This document shows positions 9,501 through 18,146 of a stretch of DNA of 64,000 bases, one piece after another. The notes beneath the pieces are model-generated. The model had not been told where the DNA came from. It searched no databases and saw only the letters and a list, made by a program, of their open reading frames with translations. Within the stretch, counting starts at the first letter, position 1. Each line of letters starts with the position of its first letter. A program made the position numbers and the translations under genes. Source of the stretch: Synechococcus sp. PCC 7336 (GTDB lineage: Bacteria > Cyanobacteriota > Cyanobacteriia > Thermostichales > PCC-7336); contig NZ_CM001776.1 in the NCBI RefSeq assembly GCF_000332275.1, positions 2,624,789 through 2,688,788 on the forward strand. Reading direction: 5' to 3'.

Positions 9501-11164
9501 AGTTTGTCGGGGGGGGTAGGGGTGGGCTCGGCTACCCGTTTTTCGGCGTTGGGACTTTCGGGGGTTTCTTCGGGGGGTGGGGGTGTTGTTTCGGGTACTT
9601 GGGCTTCGGCGGCTTCTAGAGCTGCTTGGCCTTCCCGTTCAGCTTCTTCTTTGGCGCGTTGGGCGGGGATGGGGTCGGTGGCTTCTTTGGCAGAATGACG
9701 GCTTTCTTCCAGTTGCTTGGCTCCGTCGTATTCTTCTTCCCGTTGGATGAAGGCTTCCCGCTGAATGAAGGCTTTGGGCTGAATATCGAGGGGTTTGCGT
9801 TGGGTGCTGGCCCCCTGCTGGACGGTGTGGGTGAGTTCGTGGGCGAGTAGGTGTTTGCCTTCGGGAGAGTTGGGGTTGTGTTGCCCTTGGTTGAAGTAAA
9901 TATCCGAGCCGTGGGTGAAGGCTTTGGCCCCGAGGTCTTGGCTCAGTTGCACGGCATTGCTGTCAGTGTGGACGCGCACGCTGCTGAAATCAGTGCCGAA
10001 GGAGGATTGCATCTGCGATCGCGTGCCGTCCTCTAATTTGTTGCCGCCGCCACGACTGCTGTGCAGTTTCGCAGCCACATCTCCACTGGCGCTAAGGCTG
10101 CCATCTGCTTGTTTTTGCAGGGCTTTGGCTTGAAGGGCTTTGGCTTGAAGGGCTTTGGCTTGAAGGGTGTCTTCACTGGCGCAGGTAGCACATTTGGCTT
10201 GTAGGGCGATCGCCGGTAGCCGCTGCAAGGAGGGCGGTGTGGTTTTGTTGGGTAGAGGGGTGTCGGCAGCAGATGCGTCTGTGGCTGAGTTTGACTGAGC
10301 GACGACGCGATCGGCCATGTCGTCGGCTTCGCGTTCGTAGATATCTCCAGGCTGACCAACCTTGAGTTTGAATTGCGGCGCAGGCTCTGCCGCTCGATCT
10401 TCGCCATCGTCGGGCGACTCGAAGGCGGGAACCTTTTGAACGTCAGGACGTTTTTTGTCGAGATCGTCCTTCTCCTCCCGTTCTTCTGCTTCACACTCCG
10501 CGCATTGGCTTGGGGCAGCGGGGGTTGAAGTCTTGGCTGAGGTTGGGGCAGTGGCTTGGGAGGCCGCGTCTGACTGAGTGGCGGAGTCTGACTGAGTGGC
10601 AGAGTCAGTCTGCGCAGAGAGATTAAGGGTTGAGAGGAGATCGGATTGGGATTCGGTGTTGGGCTGTGGCAGAGACTCCCGCTGCACCACGGGTTCTTCA
10701 CTCTTGCTCTCCAGCTCCGGCTGCTGTTCCAGTTCAGGCTGCTGTTCCAGGTCTGGAGCCCGCTGAACGGCGGGCTCTTCGCTATTGCCCTCGAAGGCTG
10801 GAACCCGCTGTACTATCGGCTCGGCTGTCTGACTTTCGGGTTCTGCAACCCGCTGAACTTCTGGCTCTTCGCCGCTACCTTCAAAGGCGGGAACTCGTTG
10901 GACTGAGGGTTGGCTCGTGGGGGCAGTGAAGGTGGGGGGTGGGGCTGCTGGCGCGAGGCTCGACAGTGAGGGACGGAAAAACAGAGGGCGATCGCCGTTA
11001 GCCTGCCGTTGCAGTAATCCTCCCGCCTCGTTAGAAAAGAACGGCTGCCGTTCAACCGCATTGTCCGACTCGATACTCTGCTCGGCGGTGGGACCGAAGA
11101 AGGGTTTGTCGCTAGTGGCTTGCTGTTGGCGACTGCTGGTTTTGGTGGCCTCGGCGGTTTTCAT
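6524..11164 (-). CDS. DUF4157 eCIS cargo with C-terminal ParB/Srx-like toxin domain
   Basis: This is a 1546-residue modular protein. Three FF dipeptides (22-23, 42-43, 62-63) and three copies of a VPAFE motif (about 91-95, 121-125 and before the FKLKVGQPGD segment) mark a disordered N terminus. CAEC and CATC motifs and a triple LQAKA repeat precede the DUF4157 domain, whose HELTH motif is at 442-446. Long coiled coils span roughly 760-1060, followed by a hydrophobic helical region (about 1060-1340) with alanine/isoleucine-rich helices that could insert into membranes. The last 150 residues form a separate domain containing DEGHHRFVASRL (about 1497-1508), reminiscent of ParB/sulfiredoxin-fold nuclease or kinase domains, and are probably the toxic tip. 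The ATG at 11164 has GGAGT upstream and lies 4 bp after the tape-measure stop. Delivery by the CIS is inferred from DUF4157 and location. Confidence 0.8.
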   Translation of the reverse strand: MKTAEATKTSSRQQQATSDKPFFGPTAEQSIESDNAVERQPFFSNEAGGLLQRQANGDRPLFFRPSLSSLAPAAPPPTFTAPTSQPSVQRVPAFEGSGEEPEVQRVAEPESQTAEPIVQRVPAFEGNSEEPAVQRAPDLEQQPELEQQPELESKSEEPVVQRESLPQPNTESQSDLLSTLNLSAQTDSATQSDSATQSDAASQATAPTSAKTSTPAAPSQCAECEAEEREEKDDLDKKRPDVQKVPAFESPDDGEDRAAEPAPQFKLKVGQPGDIYEREADDMADRVVAQSNSATDASAADTPLPNKTTPPSLQRLPAIALQAKCATCASEDTLQAKALQAKALQAKALQKQADGSLSASGDVAAKLHSSRGGGNKLEDGTRSQMQSSFGTDFSSVRVHTDSNAVQLSQDLGAKAFTHGSDIYFNQGQHNPNSPEGKHLLAHELTHTVQQGASTQRKPLDIQPKAFIQREAFIQREEEYDGAKQLEESRHSAKEATDPIPAQRAKEEAEREGQAALEAAEAQVPETTPPPPEETPESPNAEKRVAEPTPTPPDKLKPSKAKAKGEVGKDLDDASAGICNDGAAKAQQLADNEAAHDSAADKRQQFEAAVEPPAKEGQSRANASQVETIDETSAPTPDKEASRSELNQAIDANVPTDLDALNNFKPEEKASVMGNQVLAQSQTDVGAIQGTYKEIENAPPAPPPEAATPLPEIEQAPETPALNLGEGAVPDLKEEHVDVSEFTQQADNIYAEEGVGSDLQAEIEQVQDGELGEANRERSDLDEKVATQPTQIKSFAKEQQSKVKSDLQKEENSAKKSMKDKRQQELDASANKQKTTKTAMELKREAVTKKINGIYEGAKKKVDGKLKFLETKALVSFALGQAKFSAKFERDANRDIDDWKSDRYSGLSGAWAWVKDQWEDVGNFPEVQRIFDRHREAFIKNIDGLIVEIDQQNQKTIDECKQILEDARIEIEEFVAGLGPELRKAGEDAQKETEKKLADLDKHIDEEKEKLQQKLCDQKEKAIAAIDKKIEAMKEDMAGLVNKLGNLLLDAAIKFFKWALEKAGLDPGPLMEVINKGKAVIKKIVTDPIGFLGNLLKAVGGGMDLFVSNIKKHLLNGLVSWLTGAMGDLNIQLPETFDLRGIFSLVLQVLGLNYDTVRERLAAKVGEPVVAAAEKGVEILQAVKQDGPIALWNMLKEKAAEIKQNVMEGIRDWVIAEVVKKAILNIALMLNPAGAIVKAVMTIYDVVMFFVENIDRIIQFVKSIINSIANIANGAVGQASAFIEQALAKTVPIILSFLARLLQLGGVGKAVKRIIDKIRDKVRQILDKAIDFIAKKAKGLFKGKDNKPDKRTPNQKQKDLDKALEKSQKLLKAKGATPEQVNKKLPKIKSTHRLKSLKLIKIKTGKYHIEGKVNPNGQTPDEDLGDCSEASMEAKIGSKSVNQVIASSKLRYSINGKQVKPNQDHAIRADVVKFASKACAGSPFPPIDVFPGVTHVVIDEGHHRFVASRLSNVAVNISGEHREAFPPYDPSTENYEAIFSWRDIEWR
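10120..10164 (-). repeat. Three tandem 15-bp units encoding LQAKA
   Basis: The unit GGGCTTTGGCTTGAA (plus strand) occurs three times head to tail inside the large cargo gene, coding for three copies of Leu-Gln-Ala-Lys-Ala just before the DUF4157 domain. Being exact at DNA level, it probably arose by recent slippage. Confidence 0.9.
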
Positions 11165-11168
11165 GGCA

Positions 11169-12950
11169 TTAACTCCACTCCACCGTTAGCAAGCAATCCA
11201 TCCAGGGCAGCTTCACCATGCTCAGTCCCCAGGGCAGACGGGCGAGCAAAATATCCAGAGAGGTTTGCTCCACATGCAATTGCCAGTCATGGCTACTGGT
11301 ACGGGTGAGTTTCCCCTGGCGCTGCAAGAATCCTTGGCGCAATCCGTCGGGGCTCGCGCTTTTGAGCGCACCCCAGCGATCGATCGCCACTTGCAAGAGA
11401 TGTTCCCCTTCTTCCAGAGCAGCGGCAGGTAAGGCGATTGGCGCGATCGGGTCGTTGAGGGGCCAATTGCAGAGCAGCTTGGGCAGCACCAAATCCACTT
11501 CTGCTCCGGCGGGGTCTCCCGTCGCCAGCCAATGCATCAGATAGACCGCCGTTTGGCGGGCGGATTCATCCCGAAATTGACTGTCTGCGAGTAGGTCGAT
11601 CGCCTCGAAGTAGATCTTGAGGAACGGATGCAGCAGCACTAGCCCAGCTTGAGGGATATAGATCCCAGCCCGTTCTTCCTCGGGCGAGAGGGCGGAGGGT
11701 GCTGCGTTGAGAGGAGAAGCTGATGCGCGATCGCCTGTCGTCAATTGAGAAGGTAGCGGTTCACTGTCTGCGGATCTCTCGCGAGGGGGCGATCCCGCCG
11801 TTTCAGCAACGGGGTCGGATTCTGGTGAGACGCCTTGCACTGCATCAGGTGTGGCCCCATCCCCGGAGACTGGTTCGGGAGAACTGGCGGGTTGGGCAGC
11901 AGGGGAAAGAGGCGAATCGGCATCAGTTCTAGGTTCGGGAGCCGATCGAGCCTCTGTTTCGGAAGGTTCGGTCGGAGTTGAGGCGATCGCGGGCAGGCTG
12001 TGCGCGATCGCCTCTAGCCACAGCGATCGCTGTACAGGAGAAAAGTCGGCGATCGCAGCGAGTAATTGCTGGTGCAGGCGGCGATCGGGTGAGGTTAGCG
12101 GCTCGATCGGTTCGGTTTCGGCAGATGCTGAGGGAAACCACTGCGATCGCCCTTCACGAACCACCTGCTCCATCCAAGCTCGTGCCCAACTGACAGCGGG
12201 GAGAAGACTGCTGACAGGGCGATTGGGGACAATCTCGGCTAACAGCAACTGCACAGCCTGCCGCTCTAAATCGCGGCGGGAGCGATCGCCCCAGTCCAAT
12301 GCCTGCAATAGTTGCTGGATTTGCGATCGCAACAGTGGCCAATCGCTCCAAGCGGGTTGTAGCTGTAGCAGCAGACTCTCTTGCAACGGCTCGGGCAACT
12401 GGACGGCAAACCGCTGGCGGGCGATCGGGCTAGTGCCCAATACCTGCCGCACCTGCTCCACCCAACGAGAGACGGGTTCGGCAACCGCCTGCTGCCAGCG
12501 AGCCACCGTCGCGGACCAACTGCCCGAGGTCTGCCACCAAGGCAGGCGACCGTATTGCAAAAAGAACTGCAACACCTCCCAATGTGCCTCTGTCCTCTCC
12601 CGCAGAATGGGGGGACTCTCGTCCACTCCGCCATCGGAGTAGCCCCCGATGCGATCGCGCAGTACTTGCTCCAATTGCGCCAACAGGCGCGGCACCCAGT
12701 CTTGCGGTAAGGACTTGGGAGCCACATGGCCCACATCCAGCACCACGCGATCGAGTCGCAGGGTGCGATCGGGTTCGGAGAGGCGATCGAACAGGATCTC
12801 TAACTGAGGCAACATCTCCTGCTGCACCAGTTGATTGACATCCTCTTGCAGACTCCAGACATCCGCCAGAGGGCCGGTGTCGAGATCGACAATCGTGCGT
12901 CCGATGATGTGGTGTTGAGGGGGCATAGGGGTCAACCGCGATCGCGGCAT
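11169..12950 (-). CDS. Contractile injection system tape measure protein
   Basis: A 593-residue protein whose N terminus matches the CIS tape measure family: QHHIIGRTIVDLDTGPLADVW, then LLPQLEILFDRL-type helices and a RLDRVVLDVGHV segment. The middle is Gln/Leu-rich helical, a low-complexity Ser/Pro/Glu linker runs from about 330 to 425, and the C terminus (GLVLLHPFLKIYFEAIDLL, then ETAVYLMHWLATG-like residues and a WSMVKLPWM end) is also typical of this family. In injection systems this protein sets tube length and is placed last among structural genes, as here. The ATG at 12950 is used; an in-frame ATG at 12926 is an alternative because no strong ribosome site precedes either. The stop is only 4 bp from the cargo gene start. 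Confidence 0.8.
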   Translation of the reverse strand: MPRSRLTPMPPQHHIIGRTIVDLDTGPLADVWSLQEDVNQLVQQEMLPQLEILFDRLSEPDRTLRLDRVVLDVGHVAPKSLPQDWVPRLLAQLEQVLRDRIGGYSDGGVDESPPILRERTEAHWEVLQFFLQYGRLPWWQTSGSWSATVARWQQAVAEPVSRWVEQVRQVLGTSPIARQRFAVQLPEPLQESLLLQLQPAWSDWPLLRSQIQQLLQALDWGDRSRRDLERQAVQLLLAEIVPNRPVSSLLPAVSWARAWMEQVVREGRSQWFPSASAETEPIEPLTSPDRRLHQQLLAAIADFSPVQRSLWLEAIAHSLPAIASTPTEPSETEARSAPEPRTDADSPLSPAAQPASSPEPVSGDGATPDAVQGVSPESDPVAETAGSPPRERSADSEPLPSQLTTGDRASASPLNAAPSALSPEEERAGIYIPQAGLVLLHPFLKIYFEAIDLLADSQFRDESARQTAVYLMHWLATGDPAGAEVDLVLPKLLCNWPLNDPIAPIALPAAALEEGEHLLQVAIDRWGALKSASPDGLRQGFLQRQGKLTRTSSHDWQLHVEQTSLDILLARLPWGLSMVKLPWMDCLLTVEWS

Positions 12951-13001
12951 GAATCACAAACAGGAGACTAACCCCCAGAGCGGGGGCTAATCATCAGGCC
13001 A

Positions 13002-16000
13002 TTACAACGCACTGGCCAGTGCCTCTGCCAAGTCGGCAGGTTCAGCCATTCCGACGCTGTCGAGATCCTCAAACTGGGTCTGCAATTGCTGCAGGGTATC
13101 GGCAGAGAGGTCGCTGAGGTCTAAACGCTGCAACAAGCTGCCAGTGCAGATGGCGCGAATGCGATCCAGAAACTCGCGATACTCAGCTCCTGCATTGAGG
13201 AACGAGCGCCGCAGCGATTGCCCCAGTTCCCAGTAGAGTTGGGCCAGATCTTCAGGAGAGGTGTCGGCCTCTGCCTCGATAAAGGTCTGGGCGCGGGTGA
13301 AGGGGGCGCGGCTGCTTAAACCTGAATAGTCAGCCCCCAATTGTTCCAACTGAGCGGCGTAATCGACTTCTGCCGCAAGCTGCGTTTCGGGGCTGGCAGA
13401 TTCGAGGCTAGCGGTGGTGGTGAACGTTTCCGTACTCGCGAGAGTTGCAGAGTCGAGAGCTGTGGAAGACGTACTGTCCGGCAAAGTCGCGGCCTTTGTA
13501 CCGTCAATCAAGATACCGCCACTGCCCTCCACTAACGCGAACTTCAGCTCCATCTCTATCCCAGGCTCGCCCTTGCCACCCGAAGCATTAAACGGAATGG
13601 CCCTGAGGGTGAAGGTACCGGGGCTAGGTCTCCAGACTTCATTGGGCAGATCGTTGGCATCGACATACATGTCGAAGGGGAAAGCGTCATTGAAGGATTG
13701 CCGAGGCGATGCTTGATTGCTGGGCTGCATCCGAAAATCGACACTGGCCACCAGGCTGCCCGGTTCAATTGGATCGGGACGAACAAACCCCTCAATATTC
13801 AGAGCCCGCAATTGACTGAAATCGATCGCGACGACGTTGCTTTGGTCCGGTCTCAGAATGGCGATCGTGTCCCATATCAGCCCTCCCGTCGTGGGATTGA
13901 GGCGACTGGAGCGCAACGGTAGGCTACTCATCCTAAAATCAGGGTTGGGAGTCTGCGACACTGGTTCCGGCACCGTGACAAACTCCGGCGCAGAAACCGA
14001 GCTACAGCGGCGATCGGCATCGAAGATTCTCATCACCACTTGGATGGTCGATCCCGGTATGGCATTCGGATCGCCATAGGAAATATTGAACCGGGTGGAG
14101 GCAGTCTCGAACGGATCGGCGTTGGTCAATGTCACCTCCCACACAGCCTGTAAACCCTGGTTTTGCAGCATCTCGGGGGTGGGGAAGATGTTGTAGAACT
14201 GTAGCTCGAAGGCTTCGCCGTTCGCGACCGGTAGCACCCCAGCCTGGAAGCTACCCACCGGCACCACCTGCACCCGAACTTGCCGCGTTGAATTCGGTCC
14301 CAATGGATGGCCGGAGAGATTATAGGTGAGGGAATACAGTCCCGGCGCAACGGTGGAATAGTCGAGGGTATAGCCGGTTTGGGCCGCACAGGGAAGCTCG
14401 CTATTGGTTTGGGGAAAGGGCAGGCCCGCCGTTGTGGAGAAGAACCCGCCCGCCTGTTGGACCGTAATCGTCTCTATATGTGGGCCGCTATCCCCCTCGG
14501 TCCGACAGAGGTGGGTCACCGAACCCGCTGCCAAATCGGGGTTATCGAAGGCCCAATCGGTATTTAACGTGGGCAGCGTCACAGAGATGGGGCCGTCTGT
14601 GGCTGCACAACTGATGGCTCCGCCCTCGCTGGGTTGACGAGTGGCCGTCAATTGCACGGTTTGGGTGAGACCGCTTTGGTAGGAAAAGAACAGTTGGGCG
14701 TCCCGAGTATTGGCTCTAGGGGTGCCATTCACAAACCATTCATACTGGTCGGCAGTGCTGCCGACATTGCTGAAGTTGGCCTGCACGGCAGGGACGCAGA
14801 TATCTCCGTGGACGAGGGCTCCGGCTACCGTGCCGTCGCTGTTGCTGGGATAGCTGATTTGGGGGGTGGGGGCGAGGACGACCTCGACAACCCTTGTCGG
14901 GCTGGTGTTGCCGCAATAATCATCCGTATCGGGGACGATGTATTCGAATTGCAATTGCACCGTATCGGCACTGGCGGGGTAGGTAATGGCACCGAGGTCG
15001 AAGCCGCCATTGGCATCCACCTGAATGTCTTGGAAATTGCCCCCGGCGATCGCCATTCGATAGGTTCCCCCTGCCGGTTGACCCGAGAGAATAATATTGC
15101 TGGGTTGACCGGGAGTGACGCAGAGGGGGCCGTTGGGGGCAACCGTGAGAGTGACATCGGCCCGAGGCAGCATCAGGATTGAGAAGGTGGCGCTGACATC
15201 ATCCACCACGTAGACAAAGGTGAGATTGGTGGCTTCGGTGACATCGAAGTCGATCGCGCTGGGCTGGAAGGCCGGTTGACCTGCCTCACCGACGATGCCG
15301 TCTCCCCCTTTGAGAATGCCGCCCGTGGGTTCGAGGGTGAAGGGATAAGTGCCAGGATCGTCTTCGCAGAAGACTGCTTTGTCGAGGGAGATCAGCGGCT
15401 TGGGTTGGGCCAAAACGTAATCGATATTGCCGAAGCCGGTGCAGCAGCGGTAGGGCAGGCAAAAATCTGCCACCACGACGTTTTTGTCGATGCGGTCTTT
15501 AATGGCTGCAATCCGTTCGGGACCACTATCCAACTTCCCTGGCGGCAGTTGGATAGTGGTGCTGAGGGCGGTTACTTTGGCATCTGAATCTGCTCTAAGG
15601 GCGACATCTGCCACGATTAAATTGGAGATCGCCTCATCATCACTGGTGTAAACCAGCACGAAGGTACCCTGTTTGGGCACACCGCCCAAATGCTCTAAGC
15701 CGCGATGCTCTTCGGCGTAGGCAGGGAAGGTTTGGAGGGTTTGGATGATATCGAGGCGATCGCGATAGCGGCGCAACAGAGACCGAAACTCGTGGTAGGG
15801 CACCAGTTCGAGCAGTTCCGCCTCTTCCTCCCCCGAGCCAAAAAATTGCAGGAAGGCGTAGAGGGTTTCCCAATCGGTGTAGCGATCGATCAATTCAAAC
15901 GCACTGTTGAACAGCGTCTCGTCCTCCAGCGCCACCTGGAAGTTATTCAGGTCAGTGCCAGTTACAACGATATCGACGTTGCCATCTCGAATCGCAAACC

Positions 16001-18146
16001 GGAATAAGCCGTCGTTACTGTTAATGTCATAGGTCACCGGTTGGTGTTTAAAACAATCAGCAAAGGTTTGGATAATGCGATCGCGATCGGCCTCGGTCAG
16101 GCTGCGACCGAAATCGTAGGGGTTGTTGAACGAGACCCCTCCCTCTCCCGATGGCGGTGTGGGGACAAACGCTTCTCTCGCCGCAACCGTAATGGAAAGA
16201 AAGTTTCCCTCAGCCGCACGGAAACTTGAAAAGGCATAGTTAGCCCGATCGCGCCCCCGCACCAGTAACTCGTTTTCAAACAGGCGGGGATCGAGGCTGG
16301 AGAGAGAAGACCCCTCAAAGAAAAATTGCTGGTCGATAAGACTGACAATCAGGGCCAGACGAGTGTTCGCGACGTTGCCAACTCCTTTGGCTCGCATCGC
16401 CTGCCAGCGGCCTCGGATGAGATCGAACTCCCGTTCCAAATCCTCAAAATAGCCCGTTAGAACCGTGGGCGGGATGGTCTCGCCGTCACTGCTGTCATCC
16501 TGTAGCAGGCGCACCGCCGTCACATCGAAGGGCAGATTGAACGATTGTTGGAAGCTGTCGATCGCCAGTAGAGCTTCGTCGAGGGTGCGGCCCACATGAC
16601 CTTCAATCGCAAAGAAATCGGAGCGATCGAACCGTTCGAGCAAGTCGTAACCCGTCTGACTGGCAGTGGTTGCTAGCTCGAAATAGGCCGGTAGGCGATC
16701 GAGCTGATGCTTGCGACAGGCATCGTAACTCCAGTAGGGATGAACCGTCGAAAAATCGTAGAAGTAAGGGATGGACCGATCGGCCAGAGGAGCCAGCCGC
16801 AGGCGACTGGGGGTGACTTTGACAGGGGTTTGGTAGAAGGGCAGCAGACAAAAGGAGGCCACCATTTGCTGTAGACGTTGATAGAGATGGCGAATTTCTG
16901 CTTTGCGCTGGCGATTGCCGTTGTAGATGGGGGGCTGATAAAAGCCATGACGGTAAAGGGAGGGTCGCGGACAGGGATCGGTGGCTGGGGTAATCTCTCC
17001 TAGCAGTAGGTATTTGGGAAAACGATTGGCCGCCAACTCGCAATCGTCCATCAGATCGAAAATGGCCTGTTTGAGTTCGTTAAAGGCAGCGCACAGTTCC
17101 ACCAACAAGTCGTAGAAATACTGCACCCCATAGCCCACCTCCACCTTCGGAGGTTCGGAGGGGACATCGCTGCCATAGAGGGGATCGGCAAGGGCGACGC
17201 TGAGGGGCACCAACGAGAACAGCAGATCTGTGAGCTGCTGCGCGATCGCGCTGAAGTCTGTCGGGTCGGGCTGGAAGGAAGACAGGAAGGGACCGAAAAG
17301 GGCCTCCACTTGGGTGAAGCTGGTGGCGATCGCATCAATACCCATGCGGCAGGCTCGGTAGTAGACCGCCATCAAATCGTCAAAATCTTGAATGGTCGAA
17401 AGATCGATGGTGAAGTCAGTGGTGCTGGCGTCTGTTGGGTAGCCCAAGCGGGGAATATGACAGTCGGGCACGGTAAACCATTGCTGGAAGGCAGCGGCTG
17501 TAGTTGTTGGGGGCAGGATCTCAAACCCTGTTCGAATCAAGGTATCGGCTGAGGTCGGCTGTGGATCGTTCGGATCGACGATGACCATCGGGTCAGCCCG
17601 GTCGATCGCGAAAAAGCGCAGGTTGAAATTGCGATCTCGACCGCGATCGTCGCAGTCAATCAAACAAGAATCACGAGGCAAATCCTCAAAATCGCACAGC
17701 ACCAACAGCACTTGCTCGCCTAAATCGAGCGTCGAGATGGGGGTGTCAGTTTCGCTATCGAAATCCCCCTGCCGCACCAACTCCCGCATCGTCAATTGCA
17801 GATCGCGATCCGCCTCGGGGTTAAGGGTTGTGGCATCTAAAATACTGTCTTGATAGTGGGTGAACAAATCCCCCGTTTGGGGGCTATAGCGCAGCAGATA
17901 GCCCTCGGACGTAATGCCATAACCCGCAGTGAGAACAATGGCAGGAGTACCACTATTGGGCTGCACAGACACATCCAGACCGCAGACAATCCCCATGCCA
18001 ATCGTGTGGGCGCGGGTGAGGCGATTCTGGCTGTCGAGGTAATTGGCCAGATTGTTGAGATCGGTGTTCTTGAGCACCTGGTTGGGCTCGAAGATGGGGT
18101 AGCTCCGATTCTCTAGGGTGGAGACAAACGACATGAGGTTATTCAT
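13002..18146 (-). CDS. Large multidomain CIS structural protein with PKD/Ig-like region
   Basis: A 1714-residue protein starting at the ATG at 18146 (AGGAA six bases upstream) that overlaps the previous gene by 8 bp. The N-terminal 80 residues (FEPNQVLKNTDLNNLANYLD, then LTRAHTIGMGIVCGLDV) recur in baseplate regions of eCIS loci in other phyla, to my knowledge. Residues 80-800 are mixed alpha/beta without a recognised motif. From about 890 to 1480 there are several 90-residue beta domains with Cys pairs and PKD-like features (YEWFVNGTP, TYPFTLEPTGG, LQFEYIVPD). The C-terminal 150 residues are helical. Position between the giant wedge and the tape measure suggests a baseplate accessory, anchor or fibre-like component. 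PKD/Ig domains commonly mediate binding; which surface it would bind is unknown. Confidence 0.65.
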   Translation of the reverse strand: MNNLMSFVSTLENRSYPIFEPNQVLKNTDLNNLANYLDSQNRLTRAHTIGMGIVCGLDVSVQPNSGTPAIVLTAGYGITSEGYLLRYSPQTGDLFTHYQDSILDATTLNPEADRDLQLTMRELVRQGDFDSETDTPISTLDLGEQVLLVLCDFEDLPRDSCLIDCDDRGRDRNFNLRFFAIDRADPMVIVDPNDPQPTSADTLIRTGFEILPPTTTAAAFQQWFTVPDCHIPRLGYPTDASTTDFTIDLSTIQDFDDLMAVYYRACRMGIDAIATSFTQVEALFGPFLSSFQPDPTDFSAIAQQLTDLLFSLVPLSVALADPLYGSDVPSEPPKVEVGYGVQYFYDLLVELCAAFNELKQAIFDLMDDCELAANRFPKYLLLGEITPATDPCPRPSLYRHGFYQPPIYNGNRQRKAEIRHLYQRLQQMVASFCLLPFYQTPVKVTPSRLRLAPLADRSIPYFYDFSTVHPYWSYDACRKHQLDRLPAYFELATTASQTGYDLLERFDRSDFFAIEGHVGRTLDEALLAIDSFQQSFNLPFDVTAVRLLQDDSSDGETIPPTVLTGYFEDLEREFDLIRGRWQAMRAKGVGNVANTRLALIVSLIDQQFFFEGSSLSSLDPRLFENELLVRGRDRANYAFSSFRAAEGNFLSITVAAREAFVPTPPSGEGGVSFNNPYDFGRSLTEADRDRIIQTFADCFKHQPVTYDINSNDGLFRFAIRDGNVDIVVTGTDLNNFQVALEDETLFNSAFELIDRYTDWETLYAFLQFFGSGEEEAELLELVPYHEFRSLLRRYRDRLDIIQTLQTFPAYAEEHRGLEHLGGVPKQGTFVLVYTSDDEAISNLIVADVALRADSDAKVTALSTTIQLPPGKLDSGPERIAAIKDRIDKNVVVADFCLPYRCCTGFGNIDYVLAQPKPLISLDKAVFCEDDPGTYPFTLEPTGGILKGGDGIVGEAGQPAFQPSAIDFDVTEATNLTFVYVVDDVSATFSILMLPRADVTLTVAPNGPLCVTPGQPSNIILSGQPAGGTYRMAIAGGNFQDIQVDANGGFDLGAITYPASADTVQLQFEYIVPDTDDYCGNTSPTRVVEVVLAPTPQISYPSNSDGTVAGALVHGDICVPAVQANFSNVGSTADQYEWFVNGTPRANTRDAQLFFSYQSGLTQTVQLTATRQPSEGGAISCAATDGPISVTLPTLNTDWAFDNPDLAAGSVTHLCRTEGDSGPHIETITVQQAGGFFSTTAGLPFPQTNSELPCAAQTGYTLDYSTVAPGLYSLTYNLSGHPLGPNSTRQVRVQVVPVGSFQAGVLPVANGEAFELQFYNIFPTPEMLQNQGLQAVWEVTLTNADPFETASTRFNISYGDPNAIPGSTIQVVMRIFDADRRCSSVSAPEFVTVPEPVSQTPNPDFRMSSLPLRSSRLNPTTGGLIWDTIAILRPDQSNVVAIDFSQLRALNIEGFVRPDPIEPGSLVASVDFRMQPSNQASPRQSFNDAFPFDMYVDANDLPNEVWRPSPGTFTLRAIPFNASGGKGEPGIEMELKFALVEGSGGILIDGTKAATLPDSTSSTALDSATLASTETFTTTASLESASPETQLAAEVDYAAQLEQLGADYSGLSSRAPFTRAQTFIEAEADTSPEDLAQLYWELGQSLRRSFLNAGAEYREFLDRIRAICTGSLLQRLDLSDLSADTLQQLQTQFEDLDSVGMAEPADLAEALASAL

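Noticed and set aside
11851-12642. 263-codon plus-strand frame opposite the tape measure gene
   Set aside because: Composition (Ser/Cys/Arg-rich) is that of an antisense shadow and the minus-strand gene fits a known family.
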